Positions 17,412 through 26,510 of a stretch of 64,000 bases of DNA are shown piece by piece (position 1 is the first letter of the stretch; each line of letters opens with the position of its first letter). Origin of the DNA: Pseudomonas turukhanskensis (GTDB lineage Bacteria > Pseudomonadota > Gammaproteobacteria > Pseudomonadales > Pseudomonadaceae); the NCBI RefSeq assembly GCF_027922365.1, contig NZ_BSFN01000011.1:98725-162724 (forward strand), written 5' to 3'. The notes under the pieces were generated by a model that saw nothing but the letters and a program-made list of their open reading frames with translations, had not been told where the DNA came from and searched no databases. The position numbers were made by a program, and so were the translations under genes.

Positions 17412-18529
17412 GCGCGCGCCTCCAGAATCACATCGGCGGCGCGCTGCGGCAGGCTGTAGAGGTCTGCCGTATCAGCGAACGCCAGGCCGTTGGCCGCCCA
17501 GGCGGCACGCTGCGCATCGTCTTCGAGCATGGTTTGCAACGTGGTGTTTAGCTGTTCCTGCTGGAACGGGCTGGGTACCACGCGGCCGCAATCAGCTTCT
17601 TCGATGTAGTGGGCGTAGCCGCACACATCGGTCACCAATACCGGCAGGCCGGCCACCAAGGCTTCCAGCAATACGGTGCCGGTGTTTTCGTTGTAGGCGG
17701 GGTGAATCAGCAGATCGGCACCCAGCAGAAAGCGCGGAATATCGCTGCGGCCCTTGAGGATCTGTACCTGCTCGCTGATGCCCAGTGCCGCCACCTGCAA
17801 CAGGAACGGCTTGGGATCGTCCTGACCGATAACGATCAGGCGCGTGCGTTTTTTCAACTCTTTGGGCAAGGCGGCGACGGCTTTGAGCGTGCGATCCAGG
17901 CCCTTGGTCTTGAACCCGGAGCCGATCTGCACCAGCAGCAAATCGTCGTCGGCCAGCTTGAACTCGCGGCGAAACTCCGCGCGAACCTCGGCGGCATTGG
18001 CCGGCGCGCGGCGGTCCGGAGCGATGCCCGGCGGCAGCAGGTGAAAGCGCTCGGCCGGGGTGGCGTAGTGTTTGACGAACAGCGGCTGCTGCACTTCAGA
18101 AATCATCAGCACGTCGGTCTTGGCGGTCGGCGCAAACACCGCGCGCTCGTAGTCGGAAAAGTGCTTGTAGCGGCCCCACTTGCGGTACAGCGCGTTGCGC
18201 AGGTTCTGCGCTTTGTCTTCAAAGCAGCCGTCGGCGGCGTAGTACACATCCAGCCCCGGCATCTTGTTGAAACCCACCACGCGGTCCACCGGCCGCTTGG
18301 CCAGATCGGCCTGCACCCAGGCCAGCAGCTTTTCGTTGCGGCGGTGGTTGAACAACGCTTTGACCGGCGCCACCCGCACTTCGAAACCAGGCGGAATATC
18401 GCCTTCCCAGATCAGCGTGTACACGCGAATGCTGTGGCCGCGCTGCTGGCACTCCAGGGCGATGCGCATAAAGTCGCGCTGCAAGCCGCCGAAGGGAAAG
18501 TACTTGTACAGAACAAAAGCCAGTTGCAT
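17408..18529 (-). CDS. waaG: LPS core UDP-glucose/GalN-type (heptosyl) glycosyltransferase I WaaG
   Basis: GT4 enzyme that adds the first outer-core hexose (galactosamine in P. aeruginosa, glucose in E. coli) to heptose II. The 373-residue protein starts MQLAFVLYKYFPFGGLQRDF, the highly conserved WaaG N-terminus. The C-terminal half has 'LVQIGSGFKTKGLDRTLKAV' and 'ADLLIHPAYNENTGTVLLEA' with the E-x7-E donor site. The ATG at 18529 overlaps the waaC stop (TGATG); a GTG one codon earlier is possible. Part of the seven-gene waaF-to-kinase operon. Confidence 0.95.
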   Translation of the reverse strand: MQLAFVLYKYFPFGGLQRDFMRIALECQQRGHSIRVYTLIWEGDIPPGFEVRVAPVKALFNHRRNEKLLAWVQADLAKRPVDRVVGFNKMPGLDVYYAADGCFEDKAQNLRNALYRKWGRYKHFSDYERAVFAPTAKTDVLMISEVQQPLFVKHYATPAERFHLLPPGIAPDRRAPANAAEVRAEFRREFKLADDDLLLVQIGSGFKTKGLDRTLKAVAALPKELKKRTRLIVIGQDDPKPFLLQVAALGISEQVQILKGRSDIPRFLLGADLLIHPAYNENTGTVLLEALVAGLPVLVTDVCGYAHYIEEADCGRVVPSPFQQEQLNTTLQTMLEDDAQRAAWAANGLAFADTADLYSLPQRAADVILEARA

Positions 18530-19530
18530 CACACGGTCTCCGGCGCCAACAGCAGGGCTTGTAACTCGGTGGCCACACGCTCGGGCAGCAGGTCATCGAA
18601 ACAGGGTTTATCGCGGTCGCCCAGGCCAGCATTCGGGCCGGTGGCGCACAAGTGAATCTGCGAGCGGCCGTAGGCACCAACGCGGCCCGGCAAAGTGGGG
18701 CCGTACAACGAAATAGTCGGTACATCGAGCGCAGCGGCCAGATGGCCAAGGCCGGTGTCCACCGCCACACAGGCTTGCGCCCCGGCAATCACCTTGGCCA
18801 CGCCCGCCAAGTTTAATTTGGGCAGTACCACGGCGTTTTCCAACCCCGCTGCGATGCGCTCGGCACGTTGTTGCTCGGCGTCGTTGCCCCACGGCAGGCG
18901 AATGGCGTAGCCCAGCTCGCTCATTTGTTCAGCCAGACGGCGCCAGTAATTCTCCGGCCAGTGCTTGCTGGCCCAGGTGGTGCCGTGCAGAAACAACAGG
19001 TATGGCGGCGCATTGGGATCGGCCAATTGCGCGCGGTTCAACCCGTAGTCGCCAATGCCGGGCGGCAGCGGATAGTCCAGCGCCAGGGCAAACAATTGGC
19101 GCACGCGCTCCAGCGCATGCTGCTCGCGCGGCACAGGGTAGGTGCGGTCGTAGAACCGGCAGGCAATCGGCTCGCGCGCCGAATCACGGTCAAAACCAGC
19201 AATCGGGCCCTGTACGTAACGGGTCAGCCAGGCGCTTTTGAGCAGGCCTTGCGCATCAATCACCAGGTCGTAGCGGGTTTCGCCCAGGCGCTGCTTGAAG
19301 CGTTTCCAATCGCCATTCTTAAAGGTCTGCCACAGGTTTTTGCGCCAGCGGCGAATGGCCACTGGAATTACCTGAGCCACGGCCGGGTGCCAGGCCGGAA
19401 TCTCGGCAAACCCTTCTTCCACCACCCAGTCAAACTGAATGCCGGGAATGGCGCGGGCCGCGTCGGTCAGCGCCGGCAGGGTATGAATCACATCGCCGAG
19501 CGACGAGGTTTTGATCAGCAGAACCCGCAT
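18529..19530 (-). CDS. waaC: Heptosyltransferase I
   Basis: Adds the first L,D-heptose to Kdo in the LPS inner core (family GT9). The 333-residue protein begins MRVLLIKTSSLGDVIHTLPA, the GT9 nucleotide-binding start. Later it shows 'YDLVIDAQGLLKSAWLTRYV', 'LLFLHGTTWASKHWPENYWR', and 'VAVDTGLGHLAAALDVPTIS' followed by 'LYGPT', the ADP-heptose site. Starts inside the waaF stop (TGATG at 19528-19532). A TTG codon just before the ATG is in frame but less likely. Confidence 0.95.
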   Translation of the reverse strand: MRVLLIKTSSLGDVIHTLPALTDAARAIPGIQFDWVVEEGFAEIPAWHPAVAQVIPVAIRRWRKNLWQTFKNGDWKRFKQRLGETRYDLVIDAQGLLKSAWLTRYVQGPIAGFDRDSAREPIACRFYDRTYPVPREQHALERVRQLFALALDYPLPPGIGDYGLNRAQLADPNAPPYLLFLHGTTWASKHWPENYWRRLAEQMSELGYAIRLPWGNDAEQQRAERIAAGLENAVVLPKLNLAGVAKVIAGAQACVAVDTGLGHLAAALDVPTISLYGPTLPGRVGAYGRSQIHLCATGPNAGLGDRDKPCFDDLLPERVATELQALLLAPETV

Positions 19531-20564
19531 CAATCGACCTCGACCGGGCCGGGCGCCAAACGCGCCAAGGCTTCCACCACTGGCCGCGGCTTGAGTTCGC
19601 GCAGGCAGTTGTAGTGGCCGAAGCGGCAGGTGCGGTCAAAGCACGGGCTGCATTCGATGCCCAGGCGCACGATTTCCACCTGGTCGGCCAAGGGCGGGGT
19701 AAAGCCGGGCGACGTGGAGCCATAAATAGCCACCAGCGGGCGGTTCAAGGCGGCGGCTACGTGCATCAGACCGGAGTCGTTGGAGGCCACGGCGTTGGCG
19801 CAGGACAACAGATCGATCGCCTCGGCCAACGAGGTTTCGCCGGCCAGGTTATGGGCTTCTTCGCGCAGGCCGGGAATCAGCCGGGCACGAATGGCCTCAC
19901 CCACCGGGTGATCATTTTTCGACCCGAACAACCACACCTGCCAGCCTTCACGGATTTTCAGCTCAGCCACCTTGGCGTAGTGCTCGCTGGGCCACTTCTT
20001 CGCCTCACCAAACTCGGCGCCAGGGCACAGGGCCAATACCGGGCGGTCCAGGGTCAGGCCGAACTTGGCCAACGCCGCATCGCGGCTCTGCGGCTCAATG
20101 CGCAGGCTGGGCTGTGGATAAGGTTTGGGCAGCTCGGCGCCCGGCTCATAGGCCAGGGCCATAAAGCGCTCGATCATCAGCGGGTAGCGTTCTTTGTCGA
20201 GCGTGCGCACGTCGTTGAGCAGGCCGTAACGCAGCTCGCCTTTCCAGCCGGTGCGTTTGGGAATACTGGCGAAGAATGGCACCAGCGCCGATTTGAGCGA
20301 GTTGGGCAGCACAATGGCCTGATCGTACTGGCCAGCCAGCGACTTGCCGATGCGCCGGCGCGTGCCCAGTTCGAGCGCGCCATGGCCCAGAGGAAAGCTC
20401 AGGGCCTGGCGCACCTCGGGCATGCGCTCAAGAATCGGCCGGCTCCAGTCGGGCGCCAGCACGTCGATCTGGCAGTCGGGGTGGCGCTGTTTCAGGCACT
20501 GGAACAGGGTCTGGGCCATCACCATGTCACCGACCCAGCTCGGCCCTACGATCAGTATGTTCAT
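19530..20564 (-). CDS. waaF: Heptosyltransferase II
   Basis: Adds the second heptose to the LPS inner core (GT9). The 344-residue protein starts MNILIVGPSWVGDMVMAQTL and has 'AIVLPNSLKSALVPFFASIP', 'LALCPGAEFGEAKKWPSEHY', 'ANAVASNDSGLMHVAAALNR' and 'AIYGSTSPGFTPPL'. C-terminal Cys-rich 'IECSPCFDRTCRFGHYNC' is normal for WaaF. First gene of the leftward core operon. In P. aeruginosa ilvE separates waaF from glnE; here only 92 bases and a hairpin do. Confidence 0.95.
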   Translation of the reverse strand: MNILIVGPSWVGDMVMAQTLFQCLKQRHPDCQIDVLAPDWSRPILERMPEVRQALSFPLGHGALELGTRRRIGKSLAGQYDQAIVLPNSLKSALVPFFASIPKRTGWKGELRYGLLNDVRTLDKERYPLMIERFMALAYEPGAELPKPYPQPSLRIEPQSRDAALAKFGLTLDRPVLALCPGAEFGEAKKWPSEHYAKVAELKIREGWQVWLFGSKNDHPVGEAIRARLIPGLREEAHNLAGETSLAEAIDLLSCANAVASNDSGLMHVAAALNRPLVAIYGSTSPGFTPPLADQVEIVRLGIECSPCFDRTCRFGHYNCLRELKPRPVVEALARLAPGPVEVD

Positions 20565-20582
20565 TCAAACTCCGCAAATGAG

Positions 20583-20606
20583 CAGGGAGGCGTTTGAGCC
20601 TCCCTG
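20583..20606 (-). terminator. Hairpin between glnE and waaF, possible glnE terminator
   Basis: CAGGGAGGC / GCCTCCCTG, nine perfect pairs with a six-base loop. On the minus strand only a short CATTT follows, so termination strength is uncertain. It would separate glnE from the waaF operon. Confidence 0.55.
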
Positions 20607-20656
20607 TCACTGCTAATGCAAATAGTAAGTCTGCCAATGTGTGCAACGCAGGAAGC

Positions 20657-23590
20657 TTAACTGAGCCCCAGTTCGCGCCAGATGCGCATCACTTCCTGGC
20701 GTTCATGCTGAAACTGCTCGCCGCTGACGGTGCCGGGCTGCTTTTGCAGGGCCAGGCGGTGTGAAGCGGAACGGTAGGCCTTGTAGACCTCTTGCAGCAG
20801 CGTGGCATCGGCGGCGGGCAACAAGCCCAGGCGCTCGAGGCCTTCCAGAATGCGAATGTTGTCGGTGTATTGCAGCAGCGGCGGATACGCGCCAGACCAC
20901 GCCAAGGCCGCGTATTGCACCATAAATTCGATATCCACGATACCACCGGCATCCTGCTTGAGATCGAACGGCGCTGCGGCCTCGAAGGCATTTTGCCCGG
21001 TACCGGCGGCGGTTTGCTTGCTGCCCAGGTTGTCGCGCATCTTGGCGCGCATCTCGCTGACCTCAGCGCGCAGCGCTTGCAGCTCCCGGGTTTTGCCCAG
21101 CACCTTGGCGCGTACAGCTTCGAACGCCGCGCCCACCCGCTCGCTGCCCACCAGCACCCGAGCACGCACCAGCGCCTGGTGCTCCCAGGTCCAGGCTTCG
21201 TTCTCCTGATAGCGCTCGAAGGCACCAAGCGAACTCACCAAAAGCCCGGCTGCGCCGGAGGGGCGCAAGCGCATATCCACTTCATACAGCTGACCGGAGT
21301 TGGTCTGCGCGGTGAGCAAGTGGATGATCCGCTGGCCCAGGCGGTTGAAGAACTGCGCGCCGTCGATAGGCTTGGCGCCATCGGTTTCGGCGTGCGGATC
21401 GCCGTCATGGATAAACACCAGATCGAGGTCCGAACCGTGGCCCAGTTCAATGCCGCCGACCTTGCCGTAACCGACGATGATGAAATCCGGGTCACACAAC
21501 CCGCCATCGGCGCGCTGCGGTGTGCCGTGCTTGGCCACCGTGTGGCGCCAGGCCAGGGCCAGCACCTGGTCCAGAATGGCTTCAGCCAGCCAGGTCAGGT
21601 AGTCGCTGACCTTCATCAACGGCAACGCCCCGGAGATTTCCGAAGCCGCCACCCGCAGGCGGTGGGCCAGCTTGAAGTGGCGCAGGGCTTCCATCTGCTG
21701 TTCCAGATCGTCCTCGGGAATGCGGGTCAGGCGTTCGCGCAACTCAGCGGCCAGTTCCGGCGCCAAGGGCGGTTTGAACAGGCGGCCTTCATTAAGCAGT
21801 TCGTCCAGCAGCAGCGGAAAGCGGCTGATCTGCTCGGCAATCCACGGGCTGGCGGCGCACAGCGTCAGCAACTGCTGCAAGGCGCCGGGGTTTTCGGTGA
21901 GCAGCACCAGGTAGGCCGAACGCCGCGCCACCGCTTCGATCAGTGGCAGCACGCGCTCCAGCACCAGGTCCGGGTTTTCATGTTCGACGGCCTGCGCCAG
22001 CAGACGCGGAATAAAGGCATCCAACCGCTCACGCCCCAGGCGCTGCATGGCGCGCACCTGATTGCCACTGCGCAAGCCCGCCAGGCGCTGCCAGGCCGAT
22101 TGCGCATCGGCAAACCCGGCGTCGGCCAGTTGCCGGCAAGCGCTCTCTTCATCCAGGGCGTCTTCCCACAGCGGTAGCCATTCGCTGCCGACGCACAGGT
22201 CGGCCTCGCCGTTTTCGTCTTCGTCGGGGTCGGCGATCACCTGGCGGAAGTGCCATTCGATGCGCCCGCGCCAGTACATCAGGCGCTCATGGAACGCCGC
22301 CCAGGTATCGAAGCCCATGATAAAGGCGACGCGAGCGCGCTCGTCGTTGTTGTCCGGCAGCATCTGGGTCTGGCGATCGGCAATGGCTTGAATGGCGTGT
22401 TCGGTGTAGCGCAAAAACTCGTAGCCATCGCGCATTTCGGCAACCACCGCCGGCGGCAGGTAGCCCTGCCCTTCCAGGGTTTTCAGCACCTTTAACAGCG
22501 GCCGCTGTTGCAGGCTGAGGTCGCGGCCGCCGTGGATCAGCTGGAACGCCTGGGCAATAAATTCCACCTCACGGATACCACCGGAACCCAGCTTGATGTT
22601 CTCGGCCATGCCTTTGCGCCGCACCTCCTGCTGAATCAGCAGCTTCATGGCGCGCAGTGCTTCGATGGCGGAGAAGTCGAGGTAACGGCGATAAACGAAG
22701 GGGCGCAGCATATCGAGCAGTTGCGCGCCGGCAGCCTGGTCGCCGCCCACCACTCGCGCCTTGATCATGGCGTAGCGTTCCCAGTCGCGGCCCTGGTCTT
22801 GGTAGTACTGCTCCAGCGCGTTGAAGCTGAACACCAACGAACCGGCCGAGCCGTAAGGGCGCAGGCGCATATCGACGCGAAATACAAAACCGTCAACCGT
22901 AATGGCATCCAGCGCCTTGATCAGGCGCTGGCCGAGCTTGATAAAAAACTCCTGGTTGTCCAGCGAGCGTTTGACGCCTTCGGTTTCGCCGCCCTCGGGG
23001 TAGGCGAAGATCAGGTCGATATCGGACGACAGGTTGAGCTCCACCGCCCCCAGCTTGCCCATGCCCAGCACCACCATATGCTGCGGCTCGCCGCTGCGCT
23101 GGCCTTTGGGCGTGCCGAACTGCTCGCAATGGCGCGGGTACAGCCAGTGGTAGGTGAGGTCGATGCTGGCATCCGCCAGATCGGAGAGATCGCGACAGGT
23201 CTGCGCCAGATCCGCCAGGCGGTTGATATCGCGCCAGATGATGCGCACCTGCTGGCGGTTACGCAGACGGCGCAGCACCTGACCCAATTGCGCTTCGTCG
23301 GTACAGTCGGCCAGAGCGGCGGCCATCTGCGCACGCAAGTCGCCCGGTTGCAGGGAGCGTTCCAACTCGCCGCTGGCGGCCAGGGCCAGGAGGGTTTGCG
23401 GGTCGCGCACGGCCTGTTCGCTGACAAAGTCGCTGGCGCCGACTACACGCTTGAACGCTTCGAGGCGTTCGGCGGGCCAGGCATCGAATTGATCAGCGGC
23501 CTCACCCAGCGCCGCCCTGAACGACTGCTCGGCACGGTGAACAAAAGACTGAAGCGAAGAAGGCAACTCGACGAGCGGAGGCAAGTTCAT
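20657..23590 (-). CDS. glnE: Bifunctional glutamine synthetase adenylyltransferase/deadenylylase
   Basis: Controls glutamine synthetase by adding or removing AMP in response to PII and glutamine. The 977-residue chain holds two nucleotidyltransferase domains, as in the family. The N-terminal deadenylylase core 'GMGKLGAVELNLSSDIDLIF' lies around residues 175-195 and the C-terminal adenylylase core 'VGYGKVGGIELGHGSDLDLV' around 690-710. Paired acidic residues (D-x-D) are present in both. The regulatory linker between them is intact. ATG at 23588-23590. Divergent from aceE, so its promoter lies in the 262-base region that also carries the aceE operators. Confidence 0.96.
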   Translation of the reverse strand: MNLPPLVELPSSLQSFVHRAEQSFRAALGEAADQFDAWPAERLEAFKRVVGASDFVSEQAVRDPQTLLALAASGELERSLQPGDLRAQMAAALADCTDEAQLGQVLRRLRNRQQVRIIWRDINRLADLAQTCRDLSDLADASIDLTYHWLYPRHCEQFGTPKGQRSGEPQHMVVLGMGKLGAVELNLSSDIDLIFAYPEGGETEGVKRSLDNQEFFIKLGQRLIKALDAITVDGFVFRVDMRLRPYGSAGSLVFSFNALEQYYQDQGRDWERYAMIKARVVGGDQAAGAQLLDMLRPFVYRRYLDFSAIEALRAMKLLIQQEVRRKGMAENIKLGSGGIREVEFIAQAFQLIHGGRDLSLQQRPLLKVLKTLEGQGYLPPAVVAEMRDGYEFLRYTEHAIQAIADRQTQMLPDNNDERARVAFIMGFDTWAAFHERLMYWRGRIEWHFRQVIADPDEDENGEADLCVGSEWLPLWEDALDEESACRQLADAGFADAQSAWQRLAGLRSGNQVRAMQRLGRERLDAFIPRLLAQAVEHENPDLVLERVLPLIEAVARRSAYLVLLTENPGALQQLLTLCAASPWIAEQISRFPLLLDELLNEGRLFKPPLAPELAAELRERLTRIPEDDLEQQMEALRHFKLAHRLRVAASEISGALPLMKVSDYLTWLAEAILDQVLALAWRHTVAKHGTPQRADGGLCDPDFIIVGYGKVGGIELGHGSDLDLVFIHDGDPHAETDGAKPIDGAQFFNRLGQRIIHLLTAQTNSGQLYEVDMRLRPSGAAGLLVSSLGAFERYQENEAWTWEHQALVRARVLVGSERVGAAFEAVRAKVLGKTRELQALRAEVSEMRAKMRDNLGSKQTAAGTGQNAFEAAAPFDLKQDAGGIVDIEFMVQYAALAWSGAYPPLLQYTDNIRILEGLERLGLLPAADATLLQEVYKAYRSASHRLALQKQPGTVSGEQFQHERQEVMRIWRELGLS

Positions 23591-23675
23591 GATCTATCCT
23601 GTTGATCGACGTACAGCTCGGACCCCGCTCTGAGGCCCGGATTGTCGCGATTCTTTCGTTTTAATGTGTACACAA

Positions 23676-23690
23676 TGTAGTTTTACTACG
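23676..23690. promoter_or_regulatory. Palindromic operator 1 upstream of aceE
   Basis: TGTAGTTTTACTACG, matching a TGTAGT-N3-ACTACA palindrome in 14 of 15 positions. The GT-N3-AC core is typical of FadR/PdhR-class GntR repressors. Also enclosed by an outer inverted repeat ATTCTTTCG (23650-23658) / CGAAAGAAT (23689-23697). Its centre is 52 bases from operator 2. Confidence 0.65.
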
Positions 23691-23727
23691 AAAGAATGTG
23701 TCCCAAGGGCTGAAACGTCCGTCGATT

Positions 23728-23742
23728 TGTAGTAAAACTACA
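23728..23742. promoter_or_regulatory. Palindromic operator 2 upstream of aceE
   Basis: TGTAGTAAAACTACA, a perfect palindrome (six-base arms, three-base centre) and the inverted copy of operator 1. It lies about 110 bases before the aceE ATG. The 52-base centre spacing equals about five helical turns, which suggests two bound dimers on the same face. Regulator unidentified; a PdhR-like GntR protein is the inference. Confidence 0.7.
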
Positions 23743-23852
23743 CGCGGCCGGTCCTACCTCCGGTAAATCCAAGAATTTACGTGCCCGCCCATAAGGCCGG
23801 CAACGAACACAAGGTTTTCGATTCTGGAAGCCTTTCCGCCATGGAGCAAGCC

Positions 23853-26498
23853 ATGCAAGACCTCGATCCCGTCGAAACCCAGGAATGGCTGGACGCGCTT
23901 GAATCCGTCCTAGACCGTGAAGGTGAAGACCGCGCTCATTACCTGATGACCCGCATGGGCGAACTCGCCACCCGCAGCGGTGCGCAACTGCCCTACGCCA
24001 TCACCACGCCGTACCGCAACACCATCCCCGTCACCCACGAAGCACGCATGCCTGGCGACCTGTTCATGGAACGCCGCATTCGCTCGTTGGTACGTTGGAA
24101 CGCTCTGGCCATGGTAATGCGCACCAACCTGCGCGACTCGGACCTGGGTGGCCACATCTCCAGCTTCGCCTCCAGCGCCACGCTGTATGACATTGGCTTC
24201 AACTACTTCTTCCAGGCCCCGACCGACGAGCACGGCGGCGACCTGATCTACTTCCAGGGCCACGCCTCACCCGGCGTTTACGCCCGTGCCTTTATGGAAG
24301 GGCGCATCAGCGAAGACCAGATGAACAACTTCCGTCAGGAAGTGGACGGTAACGGCCTGTCGTCTTACCCGCACCCGTGGCTGATGCCGGACTTCTGGCA
24401 GTTCCCTACCGTTTCCATGGGCCTTGGCCCGATCCAGGCGATTTACCAGGCACGCTTTATGAAGTACCTGGAAAGCCGTGGTTTTATTCCGGCTGGCAAG
24501 CAGAAAGTCTGGTGTTTCATGGGCGACGGCGAGTGCGACGAGCCGGAATCGCTCGGCGCCATTTCCCTGGCTGGCCGCGAAAAACTCGACAACCTGATCT
24601 TCGTCATCAACTGCAACCTGCAGCGCCTCGACGGCCCGGTGCGTGGTAACGGCAAGATCATCCAGGAACTCGAAGGCGTGTTCCGTGGCGCGCAGTGGAA
24701 CGTAAACAAAGTCGTGTGGGGCCGCTTCTGGGACCCACTGCTGGCCAAAGACACCGACGGCATCCTGCAACGCCGCATGGACGAAGTCATCGACGGCGAG
24801 TACCAGAACTACAAAGCCAAAGACGGCGCGTTTGTGCGTGAGCACTTCTTCAACTCGCCAGAACTCAAGGCGATGGTTGCCGATCTGTCCGACGACGAAA
24901 TCTGGAAGCTCAACCGCGGCGGCCACGACCCGTACAAGGTCTATGCGGCCTACCACCAGGCGGTCAACCATAAAGAGCAGCCGACCGTCATTCTGGCCAA
25001 AACCATCAAGGGTTATGGCACAGGTGCCGGCGAAGCCAAAAACACCGCGCACAACACCAAGAAAGTCGATGTCGACAGCCTGAAGAAATTCCGCGACCGC
25101 TTCGATATTCCGGTCAAGGACGAAGAGCTGGAAAACCTGCCGTTCTTCAAACCCGAAGAAGGCAGTGCCGAGGCCCGTTACCTGAGCGAGCGCCGCGCCG
25201 CCCTCGGTGGTTTTGTGCCTCAGCGCCGCGCCAAGAGCTTCAGCGTGCCGACCCCGCCACTGGAAAGCCTCAAGGCCATTCTGGACGGCAGCGGCGACCG
25301 CGAAATCTCCACCACCATGGCCTTCGTGCGCATCCTGTCGCAGTTGGTCAAGGACAAGGAAATCGGCCAGCGCATCGTGCCGATCATTCCGGACGAAGCC
25401 CGTACCTTCGGTATGGAAGGCATGTTCCGTCAGCTCGGTATCTACTCCTCGGTCGGCCAGCTCTACGAGCCGGTGGATAAAGACCAGGTGATGTTCTACC
25501 GCGAAGACAAGAAGGGCCAGATTCTCGAGGAAGGCATCAACGAAGCCGGCGCCATGTCGTCCTTCATTGCCGCCGGTACGTCGTACTCCAGCCACAACCA
25601 GCCGATGCTGCCGTTCTACATCTTCTATTCGATGTTCGGTTTCCAGCGTATTGGCGACCTGGCCTGGGCCGCTGGCGACAGCCGCACCCGTGGCTTCCTG
25701 ATTGGCGGTACTGCCGGGCGCACCACCCTCAACGGTGAAGGCCTGCAGCACGAAGACGGTCACAGCCATATGCTGGCCGGCACCATCCCCAATTGCCGCA
25801 CCTATGACCCCACCTACGGCTACGAGCTGGCGGTGATCATTCAGGACGGCATGAAGAAGATGACCGAAGAGCAACAGGACGTTTTCTACTACATCACCGT
25901 GATGAACGAGTCCTACGCCCAGCCAGCCATTCCGGCCGGCGTGGAAGAAGGCATCGTCAAGGGCATGTACCTGCTCGAAGAAGACAAGCGCGACGCGGCG
26001 CACCACGTGCAGTTGCTGGGTTCCGGCACCATCCTGCGCGAAGTGCGTGAAGCGGCGAAAATCCTGCGTGAGGAGTTCAACATCGGCGCCGATGTGTGGA
26101 GCGTTACCAGCTTCAACGAACTGCGCCGTGATGGCCTGGCCGTGGAACGCAGCAACCGTCTGAAACCGGGGCAGAAGCCGAAGAAAACCTACGTGGAAGA
26201 ATGCCTGGGTGGCCGCAAGGGCCCGGTCATTGCCTCTACCGACTACATGAAGCTGTTCGCCGAACAGATTCGCCAGTGGGTACCGGTCAAGGAATACAAA
26301 GTGTTGGGCACCGACGGTTTCGGCCGTAGCGACAGCCGCAAGAAGCTGCGTCACTTCTTCGAAGTAGACCGTCACTTCGTGGTGCTGGCAGCCCTGGAAG
26401 CCCTGGCTGACCGTGGTGATATCGAACCGAAAGTGGTGGCAGAAGCCATCGTCAAGTTCGGCATCAACCCGGAAAAACTCAACCCACTGGACTGCTAA
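23853..26498 (+). CDS. aceE: Pyruvate dehydrogenase E1 component (homodimeric)
   Basis: Thiamine-diphosphate enzyme that decarboxylates pyruvate and acetylates the lipoyl group of AceF. The start MQDLDPVETQEWLDALESVL at 23853 gives the usual 881 residues and has GGAG eight bases upstream; an in-frame ATG at 23841 and a longer frame from 23781 are rejected. Seen: 'GGHISSFASSATLYDIGFNY', the ThDP/Mg motif 'GDGECDEPESLGAI' with 'INCNLQRLDG' at about 223-260, 'IPDEARTFGMEGMFRQLGIY' near 525 and 'INEAGAMSSF' near 575. The C-terminus 'NPEKLNPLDC' is as in P. aeruginosa. Followed after 12 bases by aceF. Two palindromic operators lie upstream. Confidence 0.97.
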   Translation: MQDLDPVETQEWLDALESVLDREGEDRAHYLMTRMGELATRSGAQLPYAITTPYRNTIPVTHEARMPGDLFMERRIRSLVRWNALAMVMRTNLRDSDLGGHISSFASSATLYDIGFNYFFQAPTDEHGGDLIYFQGHASPGVYARAFMEGRISEDQMNNFRQEVDGNGLSSYPHPWLMPDFWQFPTVSMGLGPIQAIYQARFMKYLESRGFIPAGKQKVWCFMGDGECDEPESLGAISLAGREKLDNLIFVINCNLQRLDGPVRGNGKIIQELEGVFRGAQWNVNKVVWGRFWDPLLAKDTDGILQRRMDEVIDGEYQNYKAKDGAFVREHFFNSPELKAMVADLSDDEIWKLNRGGHDPYKVYAAYHQAVNHKEQPTVILAKTIKGYGTGAGEAKNTAHNTKKVDVDSLKKFRDRFDIPVKDEELENLPFFKPEEGSAEARYLSERRAALGGFVPQRRAKSFSVPTPPLESLKAILDGSGDREISTTMAFVRILSQLVKDKEIGQRIVPIIPDEARTFGMEGMFRQLGIYSSVGQLYEPVDKDQVMFYREDKKGQILEEGINEAGAMSSFIAAGTSYSSHNQPMLPFYIFYSMFGFQRIGDLAWAAGDSRTRGFLIGGTAGRTTLNGEGLQHEDGHSHMLAGTIPNCRTYDPTYGYELAVIIQDGMKKMTEEQQDVFYYITVMNESYAQPAIPAGVEEGIVKGMYLLEEDKRDAAHHVQLLGSGTILREVREAAKILREEFNIGADVWSVTSFNELRRDGLAVERSNRLKPGQKPKKTYVEECLGGRKGPVIASTDYMKLFAEQIRQWVPVKEYKVLGTDGFGRSDSRKKLRHFFEVDRHFVVLAALEALADRGDIEPKVVAEAIVKFGINPEKLNPLDC

Positions 26499-26510
26499 GG
26501 GAGCGCTTAA

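Noticed and set aside
24267..26375. 702-codon open frame antisense to aceE
   Set aside because: aceE is certain by motif and length; the antisense frame stays open because of GC codon bias and shows no domain or ribosome site.
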